Assembly: GCA_023423675.1 (NCBI GenBank)
Contig: JAFAFD010000388.1
Location: 1-10,651, forward strand
DNA length: 10,651 nucleotides
Origin: Pseudomonadota bacterium
GTDB taxonomy: Bacteria > Pseudomonadota > Gammaproteobacteria > Xanthomonadales > Xanthomonadaceae
Direction: 5' to 3'
The notes beneath the pieces were generated by a model. The model had not been told where the DNA came from and did not search any database. It was given only the letters and a program-made list of their open reading frames with translations. Made by a program: the position numbers and the translations under genes. Positions 1 through 5,926 of the stretch are shown one piece after another (position 1 is the stretch's first letter; the number at the start of each line of letters is the position of its first letter).

Positions 1-32
1 CGCCCGGCGAGCGCGAAGCGCGGGGCCTTGCC

Positions 33-233
33 TCAACCACCGCCCAGCGCGTGCACGATCTCCACCACATCGCCTTCGGCCAGCACATGCTCGCCATGGC
101 GGCTGCGGCTGACGATCTCGCCATTCACTTCCACCGCCACCCGGCGCTGCAGCAGCTGCTCGGCGGCGAGCAGATCGTGGAGGGTCGCCGAAGCGGGCAG
201 GGTGCGGGGTTCGCCATTGAGCTGGATGTTCAT
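33..233 (-). CDS. thiS: ThiS, sulfur carrier protein of thiamine thiazole synthesis
   Basis: A 66-residue beta-grasp protein, the usual ThiS length. Its C-terminus is a Gly-Gly-Gly tail (ALGGG). In this family the terminal glycine is adenylated by ThiF and converted to a thiocarboxylate, which gives its sulfur to ThiG for the thiazole ring of thiamine. The start MNIQLNGEP at 233 fits the family. An upstream in-frame ATG near 276 would add a basic extension not expected for ThiS. The Shine-Dalgarno signal is weak. The gene diverges from the esterase gene across about 207 bp. Its usual partner thiG would lie off the left edge. I found no TPP-riboswitch sequence upstream. Confidence 0.9.
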   Translation of the reverse strand: MNIQLNGEPRTLPASATLHDLLAAEQLLQRRVAVEVNGEIVSRSRHGEHVLAEGDVVEIVHALGGG

Positions 234-364
234 CGGGGCATTGTCGCCGATGGCCCGTCGGGATCGGAACAGTTGCATCCTGGCCCGCGCGCCACCTCCA
301 GCACACCCCGTCCGCGCGGGTTCAGGCGACAATTCATGCGGCGGCGCAGCGTGAGCAATCGGCG

Positions 365-388
365 GCACGGTGAAACCATTCACCGTGC
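365..388. promoter_or_regulatory. 10-bp perfect inverted repeat between divergent genes
   Basis: Arms GCACGGTGAA and TTCACCGTGC are separated by a 4-base spacer (ACCA). The repeat lies 52 bp before the esterase start and 131 bp before the thiS start. No T-tract follows on either strand, so it is not an intrinsic terminator. It could be an operator or a hairpin in the esterase leader. The regulator is unknown. The rest of 234-440 shows nothing further that I can assign with confidence. Confidence 0.4.
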
Positions 389-440
389 GCCGGCGTACGT
401 ATGCGCTGGATCCCCAACATTTTCCCCCAGGAGTTTCTAC

Positions 441-2273
441 ATGCTGCTCAGCAAACGCCCGATCCGCTCCCTGATGGCGGCCGCGATCGCGCTCGCCGCG
501 CTGCCGGCCATGGCAGGCGAATCCCCGTTCACCCGCACCGTGTTCTTCGGTGACAGCCTGACCGACAGCGGCTACTACCGCCCGCTGCTGCCGGCCGACG
601 TGCGTCCGGTCACCGGCCAGTTCACCACCAACCCGGGCTGGGAGTGGTCGCAGTTCGTCGCCGACTACTACGGCACCAACGCCAGCCCCAACGGCAACGG
701 CCAGACCGGTGACAACTACGCCGTCGGTGGCGCCCGCGTGGGCGTCGACCTGACCCAGCCGGCGTTCGGCAACGTGCCGGTGCCGTCGCTGAAGACGCAG
801 TTTGCCAATTACCTGGCCGCCAACGGTGGCAAGGCCGACCCGAACGCGCTGTACACCGTGTGGGGCGGCGCCAACGACCTGTTCTCGATCACTGCCCCGG
901 CCCAGGCGCCGGCCGTGATCGGTGCCGCGGTCACCACCCAGATCGGCATCGTGGCCAGCCTCAAGCAGGCCGGCGCGCAGTACGTGATGGTGCCCAACCT
1001 GCCCGACGTCGGCATCACCCCGGGGTTCATCGACCGCGGCGCCGCCGGCCAGGCGCAGGGCACCGCCCTGTCCACCGCCTACAACAACGCCCTGTACGGT
1101 GGCCTGAAGCAGGCCGGCATCGAGTTCATCCCGCTCGATACCTACACCCTGCTGCACGAAATCATCGCCAACCCGGGCATGTACGGCTTCAGCAACGTCA
1201 CCGGCCGCGCCTGCCTGGTGGCCTCGTCGCTGACCTGCAGCCCGCTGGCCTACGTGCGCCCGGATGCGGCCAGCAGCTACCTGTTCGCCGATGACGTGCA
1301 CCCGACCTCGGCCGCCCATGAAATGCTCGGCCAGTACGCCATCTCGATCCTGGAAGGCCCGCGCATGCAGCAGATCCTGACCCATTCGGCGCAGACCATC
1401 GGCCGCTCGCGTGCCGACCAGGTCAGTCTGCACCAGGCCGGCCGTCCGGCCGACGGCATGTCCTGGTGGGGTGGCGTGCGTGGCGACATGCAGCGCTACG
1501 ACCACGCCGATGTGTACGACGGCCTCGCGCCGGCCGGCCTGTTCGGTGTCGACTGGGCGCGTGACGGCATGGTCGTCGGCGGCTTCGCCGGCTTCGGCCG
1601 CATGAATGCCGACTTCGGCAACAGCCGTGGCGACTTCACCCAGAAGGACACCACCGCCGGTCTGTTCGCCGGCTGGTACGGCGACCGCATCTGGGTCAAC
1701 GGCCAGGTCAGCTACACCTGGCTGTCCTATGACGTGAACCGCAAGGTCCAGCTCGGCCCGGCCACCCGCGAACACGGCGGCTCGCCGGACGGCAGCAACC
1801 TGACCGCAGCCCTGAACGCCGGTTACGAGTTCGGCACCGAAGGCGGCTTCCGCCACGGCCCGATCGCCTCGGTGATCTGGCAGAAGGTGAAGATCGACGG
1901 CTATACCGAATCCGCCGATGCCAACACCCTGGCTACCGCGCTGGGCTACGGCAAGCAGGACGTCGATTCCACCGTCGGCCGCATCGGCTGGCAGGCCCGC
2001 TTCGATGGCGGCGCCGTCAAGCCGTACGTGCAGGTGACCTACGACCACGAGTTCGAGGACACCAAGCAGGCCAGCGCCTGGGTGCAGAGCCTGCCGGACG
2101 TGGGCATGTACCGCGTGCCGGGCATGGACTTCGACAAGAACTATGCAACCGCCATCTTCGGCGCGCGCATGGAACTGTTCGGCCTGCAGAGCAACGTCGG
2201 CCTGAGCGCCACCACTCTGCAGAAGCGTGCGCAGGACGCGACGCTGTTCGCCAACTTCAGCGGCAGCTTCTGA
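441..2273 (+). CDS. GDSL-family autotransporter esterase/lipase, EstA-like
   Basis: A 610-residue precursor. Residues 1-25 form a Sec signal peptide (basic MLLSKRPIR, hydrophobic core, predicted cleavage after AMA). The passenger is a GDSL/SGNH hydrolase: block I FFGDSLTDSG with nucleophile Ser39, the block II glycine in NYAVGGARVG (about 92-100), block III GGAND with Asn145, and block V DDVHP with the catalytic Asp284/His287 pair. The C-terminal ~270 residues alternate polar and hydrophobic strands and end in Phe, as in an autotransporter beta-barrel (PF03797 type). By family knowledge the enzyme hydrolyses acyl esters while anchored in the outer membrane; the substrate is not evident. The ATG at 441 is preceded by AGGAG at an ideal distance. 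The gene appears monocistronic, since a repeat and a tRNA follow. Confidence 0.93.
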   Translation: MLLSKRPIRSLMAAAIALAALPAMAGESPFTRTVFFGDSLTDSGYYRPLLPADVRPVTGQFTTNPGWEWSQFVADYYGTNASPNGNGQTGDNYAVGGARVGVDLTQPAFGNVPVPSLKTQFANYLAANGGKADPNALYTVWGGANDLFSITAPAQAPAVIGAAVTTQIGIVASLKQAGAQYVMVPNLPDVGITPGFIDRGAAGQAQGTALSTAYNNALYGGLKQAGIEFIPLDTYTLLHEIIANPGMYGFSNVTGRACLVASSLTCSPLAYVRPDAASSYLFADDVHPTSAAHEMLGQYAISILEGPRMQQILTHSAQTIGRSRADQVSLHQAGRPADGMSWWGGVRGDMQRYDHADVYDGLAPAGLFGVDWARDGMVVGGFAGFGRMNADFGNSRGDFTQKDTTAGLFAGWYGDRIWVNGQVSYTWLSYDVNRKVQLGPATREHGGSPDGSNLTAALNAGYEFGTEGGFRHGPIASVIWQKVKIDGYTESADANTLATALGYGKQDVDSTVGRIGWQARFDGGAVKPYVQVTYDHEFEDTKQASAWVQSLPDVGMYRVPGMDFDKNYATAIFGARMELFGLQSNVGLSATTLQKRAQDATLFANFSGSF

Positions 2274-2279
2274 TCCAGA

Positions 2280-2321
2280 CGGGGTCGGATCCCTTTCCGC
2301 AGGAAAGGGCTCTGACCCCAT
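2280..2321. repeat. 42-bp palindromic repeat, copy 1
   Basis: Identical over 42 bp to 8050-8091. It is an imperfect palindrome: outer arms GGGGTC/GACCCC, an unpaired GGAT/CTCT step, inner arms CCCTTTCC/GGAAAGGG and a GCA loop. It starts 7 bp after the esterase stop codon and touches the -35 box proposed for the tRNA-Gly gene. No T-tract follows, so it is not a canonical terminator. It is best read as a dispersed, REP-like intergenic repeat. Folding in the esterase mRNA 3' end could protect the transcript, but that is inference. Confidence 0.85.
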
Positions 2322-2350
2322 TGCCCAACACGGGCCGCTCCGCATAGACT
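2321..2350 (+). promoter_or_regulatory. Probable promoter of tRNA-Gly
   Basis: TTGCCC at 2321-2326 and TAGACT at 2345-2350 are separated by 18 bp, and the -10 box lies 13 bp before the tRNA. The first base of the -35 box is also the last base of the adjacent 42-bp repeat. The assignment rests on box similarity and position only. Confidence 0.45.
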
Positions 2351-2363
2351 TTCACCCTGCAAT

Positions 2364-2437
2364 GCGGGCGTAGCTCAATGGTAGAGCTGTAGCTTCCCAA
2401 GCTACTGACGAGGGTTCGATTCCCTTCGCCCGCTCCA
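2364..2437 (+). tRNA. tRNA-Gly, anticodon CCC
   Basis: A full cloverleaf can be folded by eye. The acceptor stem is GCGGGCG (2364-2370) with CGCCCGC (2427-2433). The D arm is GCTC/GAGC, and the anticodon stem GTAGC/GCTAC encloses the loop TTCCCAA (2394-2400). The T arm has the loop TTCGATT. The anticodon CCC reads GGG glycine codons. The discriminator base is T2434 and the CCA end is encoded at 2435-2437. An intrinsic terminator follows 9 bases later, so the tRNA is transcribed as a single-gene unit. Confidence 0.97.
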
Positions 2438-2445
2438 GCTTCCAG

Positions 2446-2483
2446 AACCCCGGTAACGGCCGCGCCGTTGCCGGGGTTTTTTT
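2446..2483 (+). terminator. Intrinsic terminator after tRNA-Gly
   Basis: A 15-bp GC-rich stem (AACCCCGG plus TAACGG on the 5' side, including one T-G wobble) with a 5-base loop CCGCG is followed by a run of seven Ts at 2477-2483. This is a textbook Rho-independent terminator. Confidence 0.93.
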
Positions 2484-2573
2484 ATCGGCCGCAGGCGAAG
2501 ATTTCAACAATCCTCATGGCGGGCAGGGCCAGCGGCCCGCTAGCGTTCTTCAACGTCATGGGAAACCCGAAGC

Positions 2574-2816
2574 ATGAAGAACCACAAGGACATCGTCACC
2601 TGCCTCCACCAGATCTTCCTGTCGGCCGGCACCGGGTCCAACAAGCAGCTCGAAGCGGTGCGCGCGCTGGGCCGGGCCGGTGGTCCGCATGCTGCACAGC
2701 TGATCGAACAGATCTACCGCGAAGCCTTCAGTGGTTCGACCCTGCAGATGGCCTGCGTGGCGGCCCTGGGTGAAGCCGCACGGGGCTGCGCCGCAGGCGC
2801 GCAGGACAGCGAATGA
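2574..2816 (+). CDS. Small protein with HEAT-like helical repeat, function unknown
   Basis: An 80-residue cytoplasmic protein beginning MKNHKDIVTCLHQIF, with no signal peptide or membrane segment. The segments EAVRALGRAGGPHAAQLI and ACVAALGEAARG resemble the paired amphipathic helices of HEAT or PBS-lyase repeats, each carrying an ALG(R/E)A core. This points to a protein-protein contact role, but only by analogy. I do not recognise a named family. The Shine-Dalgarno signal before the ATG is weak (GAAGC). The gene lies 90 bp after the tRNA terminator and 87 bp before rimK on the same strand. Its codon use matches the neighbours, which supports it being real. Confidence 0.6.
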   Translation: MKNHKDIVTCLHQIFLSAGTGSNKQLEAVRALGRAGGPHAAQLIEQIYREAFSGSTLQMACVAALGEAARGCAAGAQDSE

Positions 2817-2903
2817 GGCACGTCGACAGGCCTGTGTCTGCAGCATCATCCCGCCGCAACGCCGCCGCGCTATGCTGCGCGCCTGCCGTCCACTGCCACT
2901 GCG

Positions 2904-3782
2904 ATGAAGCTCGCCATCCTGTCCCGCAACAGCTCGCTGTACTCCACCCGCCGGCTGGTCGAGGCGGCCCGTGCACGTGGCCATACCGTCCGCATCCTCG
3001 ACCCGCTGCGCTGCTACATGCGCATCGCCGCCGATGGCTTTTCCATGCACTACAAGGGGCGGCCGATGACCGGCGTGGACGTGGTCATTCCGCGCATCGG
3101 TGCCTCCATCACCCGCTACGGCACCGCCGTGCTGCGCCAGTTCGAACTGATGGGCGCGCGCACCCCCAATCCGTCCGACGCGATCCTTCGCTCGCGCGAC
3201 AAGCTACGCGCGCACCAGCTGCTGGCGGCCAAGGGCATCGACATGCCGGTGACGGTGTTCGGCGACAACCCGGACGATACGGTCGACCTGCTGTCGATGC
3301 TCGGCCCGCCGCCGCACGTGGTGAAACTCAACGAGGGCACCCAGGGTCGCGGCGTCATCCTCACCGAGAAGGCCAGCGCCTCGCGCGGCATTGTCGAAGC
3401 CCTGCGCGGCCTGTACGCCAACTTCCTCATGCAGGAGTTCATCGGCGAGGCCAAGGGCGCTGACCTGCGCTGCTTCGTGGTGGGCGACCAGGTGGTGGCC
3501 TCCATGCAGCGGCAGGCGCCGGAAGGCGACTTCCGCTCCAACCTGCATGCCGGTGGCACGGCAGTGCCGGCCAAGGCCAGCCGGGCTGAACAGCAGGTGG
3601 CGGTGCGCTCGGCCAAGGCGCTGGGCCTGTCGGTATGCGGGGTCGACCTGATCCGCTCCGAGCGCGGCCCGCTGGTGCTGGAGGTCAACTCCACGCCGGG
3701 CCTGGAAGGCATCGAAGCGGCCTGTCAGGTAGACGTGGCATCGCGCATCATTGCCCACGTCGAGAAGATCAAAAAGCCTTGA
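2904..3782 (+). CDS. rimK: RimK, ATP-dependent glutamate ligase acting on ribosomal protein S6
   Basis: A 292-residue ATP-grasp ligase, close to the roughly 300 residues of E. coli RimK. Family members add glutamate residues to the C-terminus of ribosomal protein S6 and can make poly-alpha-glutamate. The N-terminal domain starts MKLAILSRN. The ATP-binding segment [13 protein letters not shown] has Lys141. The metal ligands Asp248 (GVDLIRS), Glu260 and Asn262 ([11 protein letters not shown]) sit where E. coli RimK has them. No strong Shine-Dalgarno site precedes the ATG. A TATGCT box at 2871-2876 could be the -10 of a promoter giving a short leader. The stop codon is followed by an AT-rich stretch and then, 130 bp on, a strong terminator. 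No other modification genes are adjacent. Confidence 0.93.
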   Translation: MKLAILSRNSSLYSTRRLVEAARARGHTVRILDPLRCYMRIAADGFSMHYKGRPMTGVDVVIPRIGASITRYGTAVLRQFELMGARTPNPSDAILRSRDKLRAHQLLAAKGIDMPVTVFGDNPDDTVDLLSMLGPPPHVVKLNEGTQGRGVILTEKASASRGIVEALRGLYANFLMQEFIGEAKGADLRCFVVGDQVVASMQRQAPEGDFRSNLHAGGTAVPAKASRAEQQVAVRSAKALGLSVCGVDLIRSERGPLVLEVNSTPGLEGIEAACQVDVASRIIAHVEKIKKP

Positions 3783-3840
3783 TTATCAATGTCTTGAAAT
3801 TTTTCTGAAGGATCGCCGCCAGGTTTAACACGCCTTTAAT

Positions 3841-3945
3841 CGGGCCCGGCGTAGGCTTCAGCGAACCGCAGCTCTGCCTCTCAGCAGGATCGGTAATCGG
3901 GATACGACTTCAGGCCCAGGCGGGTAGACCGCCTGGGTCTTTTTT
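3841..3945 (+). ncRNA. Candidate small RNA ending at a strong terminator
   Basis: The 283 bp between rimK and the next gene hold no convincing reading frame. An AT-rich segment (3781-3840, with TTTAAC at 3824-3829 and TTTAAT at 3835-3840 as possible -10 boxes) precedes about 100 GC-rich bases. These contain a small CTGC/GCAG hairpin near 3874-3887 and end in a perfect terminator at 3912-3945. A transcript of about 95-100 nt is plausible. The alternative is that the terminator simply ends the rimK mRNA with a 160-nt 3' UTR. No convincing -35 box was found, so the 5' end is a guess. Confidence 0.3.
3912..3945 (+). terminator. Intrinsic terminator downstream of rimK
   Basis: A 12-bp stem with a core of CCCAGGCGG and CCGCCTGGG, extended by AGG/TCT with one wobble, closes a GTAGA loop and is followed by TTTTTT at 3940-3945. 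It stops plus-strand transcription from rimK or from a small RNA starting after it, and insulates the paralogue pair downstream. Confidence 0.92.
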
Positions 3946-3985
3946 ATGCCCGGCCCAGCCCCGGCGGACCCCGGTCAAAGGTCCC

Positions 3986-4014
3986 TTGTGGCGGGGCGGG
4001 GCGGCTCGTAGAGT
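3986..4014 (+). promoter_or_regulatory. Promoter of the first secreted paralogue
   Basis: TTGTGG (3986-3991), a 17-bp spacer and TAGAGT (4009-4014). The same layout occurs at 4564-4592 before the second paralogue, including the shared 11-mer GCTCGTAGAGT. Conservation of both boxes and of spacing between duplicated genes supports promoter function. The -10 box is not a strong sigma-70 match, so another sigma factor is possible. Confidence 0.55.
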
Positions 4015-4050
4015 TGGGCCTTCGTTCCGGGATGGATCGGGAGGTTGGCG

Positions 4051-4056
4051 ATGTAA
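4051..4056 (+). other. Start codon directly followed by stop (ATG-TAA), probable lost original start
   Basis: GGAGG at 4040-4044 stands 6 bases before ATG at 4051, the best-placed ribosome binding site and start in the region. The next codon is TAA, in frame with the gene that continues at 4066. Codon by codon, ATG-TAA-CGC-ATT-ACC lines up with ATG-CAT-CGC-ATG-ACC at the start of the paralogue at 4627. A former CAA or CAG/CAT-type second codon changed to TAA explains this; CAA to TAA needs one C-to-T change. Confidence 0.7.
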
Positions 4057-4065
4057 CGCATTACC

Positions 4066-4530
4066 ATGGTTGCGATGTTGCTGGGCCTGTCCGCGGCCGC
4101 CCAGGCCGCATCGGAAAAGCCCGTGGTCCAGATGGATCGGCAGGCCCCGGTGGCCGAGCAGGTGCGCAAGGTCGAAAAGGCGCTGGACAACGGCGAGTAC
4201 GCCGAGATTTCAGCCGATGACCGTGCCCAGGTCCGGCAGTCGCTGGAGCGCATCACCCTGCGCGTGGGCGACCGGCAGACGGCGCAGGAACTGCCGCCAG
4301 CAGTGCAGAACGAGGTCTTCAACGACCAGGAGCGGATCAACACCATCCTTACCCGCGCCCATGCGGACAGCCGCCTGGTCTGCCAGCACACCCGCTCCAC
4401 GGGCAGCAACATGCCCAAGAGCCGCTGCCTGACCGTGGCCGAGCGCCGCCGGATCGAGGAAAAGGGCAAGGCGCTGCTCAACGACCAGCGCAGCTACAGG
4501 ACGCTCTCCCCGCCGCCTGCCGGGCGCTGA
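4066..4530 (+). CDS. Secreted protein of unknown function, paralogue 1, with damaged start
   Basis: As it now reads, 154 residues starting at the ATG five codons after an ATG-TAA start-stop. The remaining leader MVAMLLGLSAAAQA is hydrophobic and ends in a signal-peptidase-like AQA site, but it has no basic n-region. Its paralogue at 4627 keeps Arg3. The mature part is predicted periplasmic, with conserved APVAEQ, EIS, FNDQE, NTILT, AHADSR and GSN motifs and two cysteines (VC and RC) that could form a disulfide. About half the residues match the next gene over roughly 105 aligned positions. I do not recognise a named domain. Translation would need reinitiation after the 2-codon ORF, so the gene may be weakly expressed, mis-exported or on the way to a pseudogene. 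The reading frame downstream is intact. Confidence 0.65.
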   Translation: MVAMLLGLSAAAQAASEKPVVQMDRQAPVAEQVRKVEKALDNGEYAEISADDRAQVRQSLERITLRVGDRQTAQELPPAVQNEVFNDQERINTILTRAHADSRLVCQHTRSTGSNMPKSRCLTVAERRRIEEKGKALLNDQRSYRTLSPPPAGR

Positions 4531-4563
4531 CGGATGGCCATCGCACACCCTGCCGGCAGTCAC

Positions 4564-4592
4564 TTGTAGGCGCATCTGCACGCTCGTAGAGT
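4564..4592 (+). promoter_or_regulatory. Promoter of the second secreted paralogue
   Basis: TTGTAG (4564-4569), a 17-bp spacer and TAGAGT (4587-4592). It matches the promoter layout at 3986-4014 and shares GCTCGTAGAGT and the following GGGCC. The expected transcript would have a leader of about 28 nt before the ATG at 4627. Confidence 0.55.
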
Positions 4593-4626
4593 GGGCCATT
4601 CTTCACGGACGATAACAGGGGAAACT

Positions 4627-5106
4627 ATGCATCGCATGACCACGCTTGGCTTGGCCTTGGGCCTGGGAATCACCTTGGCTTTCACTGCACATGCCCGTGC
4701 CGACAAGGATGGCAGGGTTGCGCTTGACGCGACCGCGCCGGTGGCCGAGCAGATCGACGCCATCGAAAAAGCGATGAGGTCCGACAATTACAGCGAGATC
4801 AGCCTGGAGCAGAAGAGCGAGGTGCAACAGGCGCTGGGGCGCATCCGCCTCAAGATGGGGGACCATCAGCGGGTGGATGAACTGAGCCCGGAGGCTCGCG
4901 TCGAGATCTTCAACGATCAGGAAAAGGTCAATACGATCCTGACCAACGCCCACGCCGACAGTCGCATGGTCTGCCGTCGCGAACGCACCATCGGTAGCAA
5001 CCTGCCGCAACGGGTGTGCATGACGGTGGCGCAGCGGCGTCAGTCCGAGGATGCCAGCCGCAAGGCGCTGCAGGACCGCCAGAACGGCTACAACTACAGG
5101 AAGTGA
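4627..5106 (+). CDS. Secreted protein of unknown function, paralogue 2 (intact)
   Basis: A 159-residue protein with a typical signal peptide: MHRMTT, a leucine/glycine-rich core and likely cleavage at AHARA (about residue 24). The mature part is charged and helical and carries the same motifs as its upstream neighbour: APVAEQ, EIS, IFNDQE, NTILT, AHADSR, GSN and two cysteines. The conserved cysteines and export signal suggest a folded periplasmic protein with a disulfide, but no known domain is recognised. AGGGGA ends 4-5 bases before the ATG, which supports this start over an upstream GTG at 4591 that lies within the promoter. It has its own promoter. No terminator with a T-tract follows; a hairpin at 5160-5186 may belong to this transcript or to the next. 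Confidence 0.8.
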   Translation: MHRMTTLGLALGLGITLAFTAHARADKDGRVALDATAPVAEQIDAIEKAMRSDNYSEISLEQKSEVQQALGRIRLKMGDHQRVDELSPEARVEIFNDQEKVNTILTNAHADSRMVCRRERTIGSNLPQRVCMTVAQRRQSEDASRKALQDRQNGYNYRK

Positions 5107-5159
5107 GCCGGGCCGCCCGTAGTCCGCACGAAATGTTAAGACTGCAACCTGTATCGTTC

Positions 5160-5186
5160 AGCGGGTAGACGTGGCGTCCACCCGCT
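5160..5186 (+). promoter_or_regulatory. Long hairpin in the leader of the response regulator gene
   Basis: AGCGGGT pairs with ACCCGCT and GACG with CGTC, with one A-C mismatch and a TGG loop: 11 bp in all. It lies 53 bp after the preceding stop codon and 58 bp before the proposed GTG start at 5245. No T-tract follows. It may be a leader structure, an operator, or a 3' stabilising hairpin of the upstream gene. Confidence 0.4.
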
Positions 5187-5244
5187 CAGGCGCATCTTGA
5201 GCGCGTTGGCATCCCCGACGACCCTTAATGAATCAGAGGTCCCA

Positions 5245-5922
5245 GTGCGTATTCTCGTAATCGAAGACAACAGCGACATCGCAGCCAACCTTGGCGATTA
5301 CCTCGAGGACCGGGGCCACACGGTGGACTTCGCCGCCGACGGTGTGACCGGGTTGCACCTGGCCGTGGTGCACGAGTTCGACGCGATCGTGCTGGACCTC
5401 AACCTGCCGGGCATGGACGGCATCGAAGTCTGCCGCAAGCTTCGCAACGAAGCGCGCAAGCAGACCCCGGTGCTGATGCTGACCGCGCGCGATTCGCTGG
5501 ACAACAAGCTGGCGGGTTTCGATTCGGGTGCCGATGACTACCTGATCAAGCCGTTCGCCCTGCAGGAAGTGGAAGTCCGCCTCAACGCCCTGTCGCGCCG
5601 CGGCAAAGGCGTGCAGACCCGCGTGCTGGAAACCGGCGACCTGGAATACAACCTGGACACGCTGGAAGTGCGCCGCCAGGGCAAGCTGCTGCAGCTCAAC
5701 CCGACCGCGTTGAAGATCCTGCAGGCGCTGATGGAGGCCGCTCCGGCCGTGGTCACCCGCCAGGAACTGGAAACCCGCGTCTGGGGCGAAGAGCTGCCGG
5801 ATTCGGATTCCCTGCGCGTACACATCCACGGCCTGCGTGCGGTGGTCGACAAGCCGTTTGAAGTGCCGCTGATCCAGACCCGCCATGGCATCGGTTACCG
5901 CATCGCCCTCCCGGAAGCCTGA
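5245..5922 (+). CDS. colR: ColR-like response regulator, OmpR/PhoB family
   Basis: A 225-residue DNA-binding response regulator. The receiver domain (1-115) has the acidic pocket Glu7/Asp8, phospho-acceptor Asp51 (VLDLNLPGMDG), Thr80 (MLTARD) and Lys102 (YLIKPFA). A winged-helix domain follows (about 127-220), with TLEVRRQGKLLQLNP, DSDSLRVHIHGLR and HGIGYR. From memory it resembles Pseudomonas ColR throughout, including the DKPFEVPLIQTRHG segment, so the ColR assignment is family recall and not a search. GTG at 5245 is chosen because MRILVIEDN is the normal start of the fold and AGAGGT lies just before it; an in-frame TTG at 5197 would add 16 residues of no known use. The sensor kinase begins within a few bases of its stop, so the two are co-transcribed. 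Confidence 0.85.
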   Translation: MRILVIEDNSDIAANLGDYLEDRGHTVDFAADGVTGLHLAVVHEFDAIVLDLNLPGMDGIEVCRKLRNEARKQTPVLMLTARDSLDNKLAGFDSGADDYLIKPFALQEVEVRLNALSRRGKGVQTRVLETGDLEYNLDTLEVRRQGKLLQLNPTALKILQALMEAAPAVVTRQELETRVWGEELPDSDSLRVHIHGLRAVVDKPFEVPLIQTRHGIGYRIALPEA

Positions 5923-5926
5923 TTCG

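Noticed and set aside
234..440. Possible TPP riboswitch ahead of thiS
   Set aside because: The conserved CTGAGA and ACCTGAT-type core sequences were not found on the minus strand.
2280..2321. Reading the 42-bp palindrome as an intrinsic terminator of the esterase gene
   Set aside because: No T-run follows the hairpin on either strand, and a promoter for the tRNA begins directly at its end.
234..2345. Very long minus-strand open frame opposite the esterase gene, running on into thiS
   Set aside because: It is a GC-skew shadow of the esterase gene. The translation is low-complexity valine/alanine/glycine/histidine-rich with no family features; only its last 66 residues (ThiS) are real.
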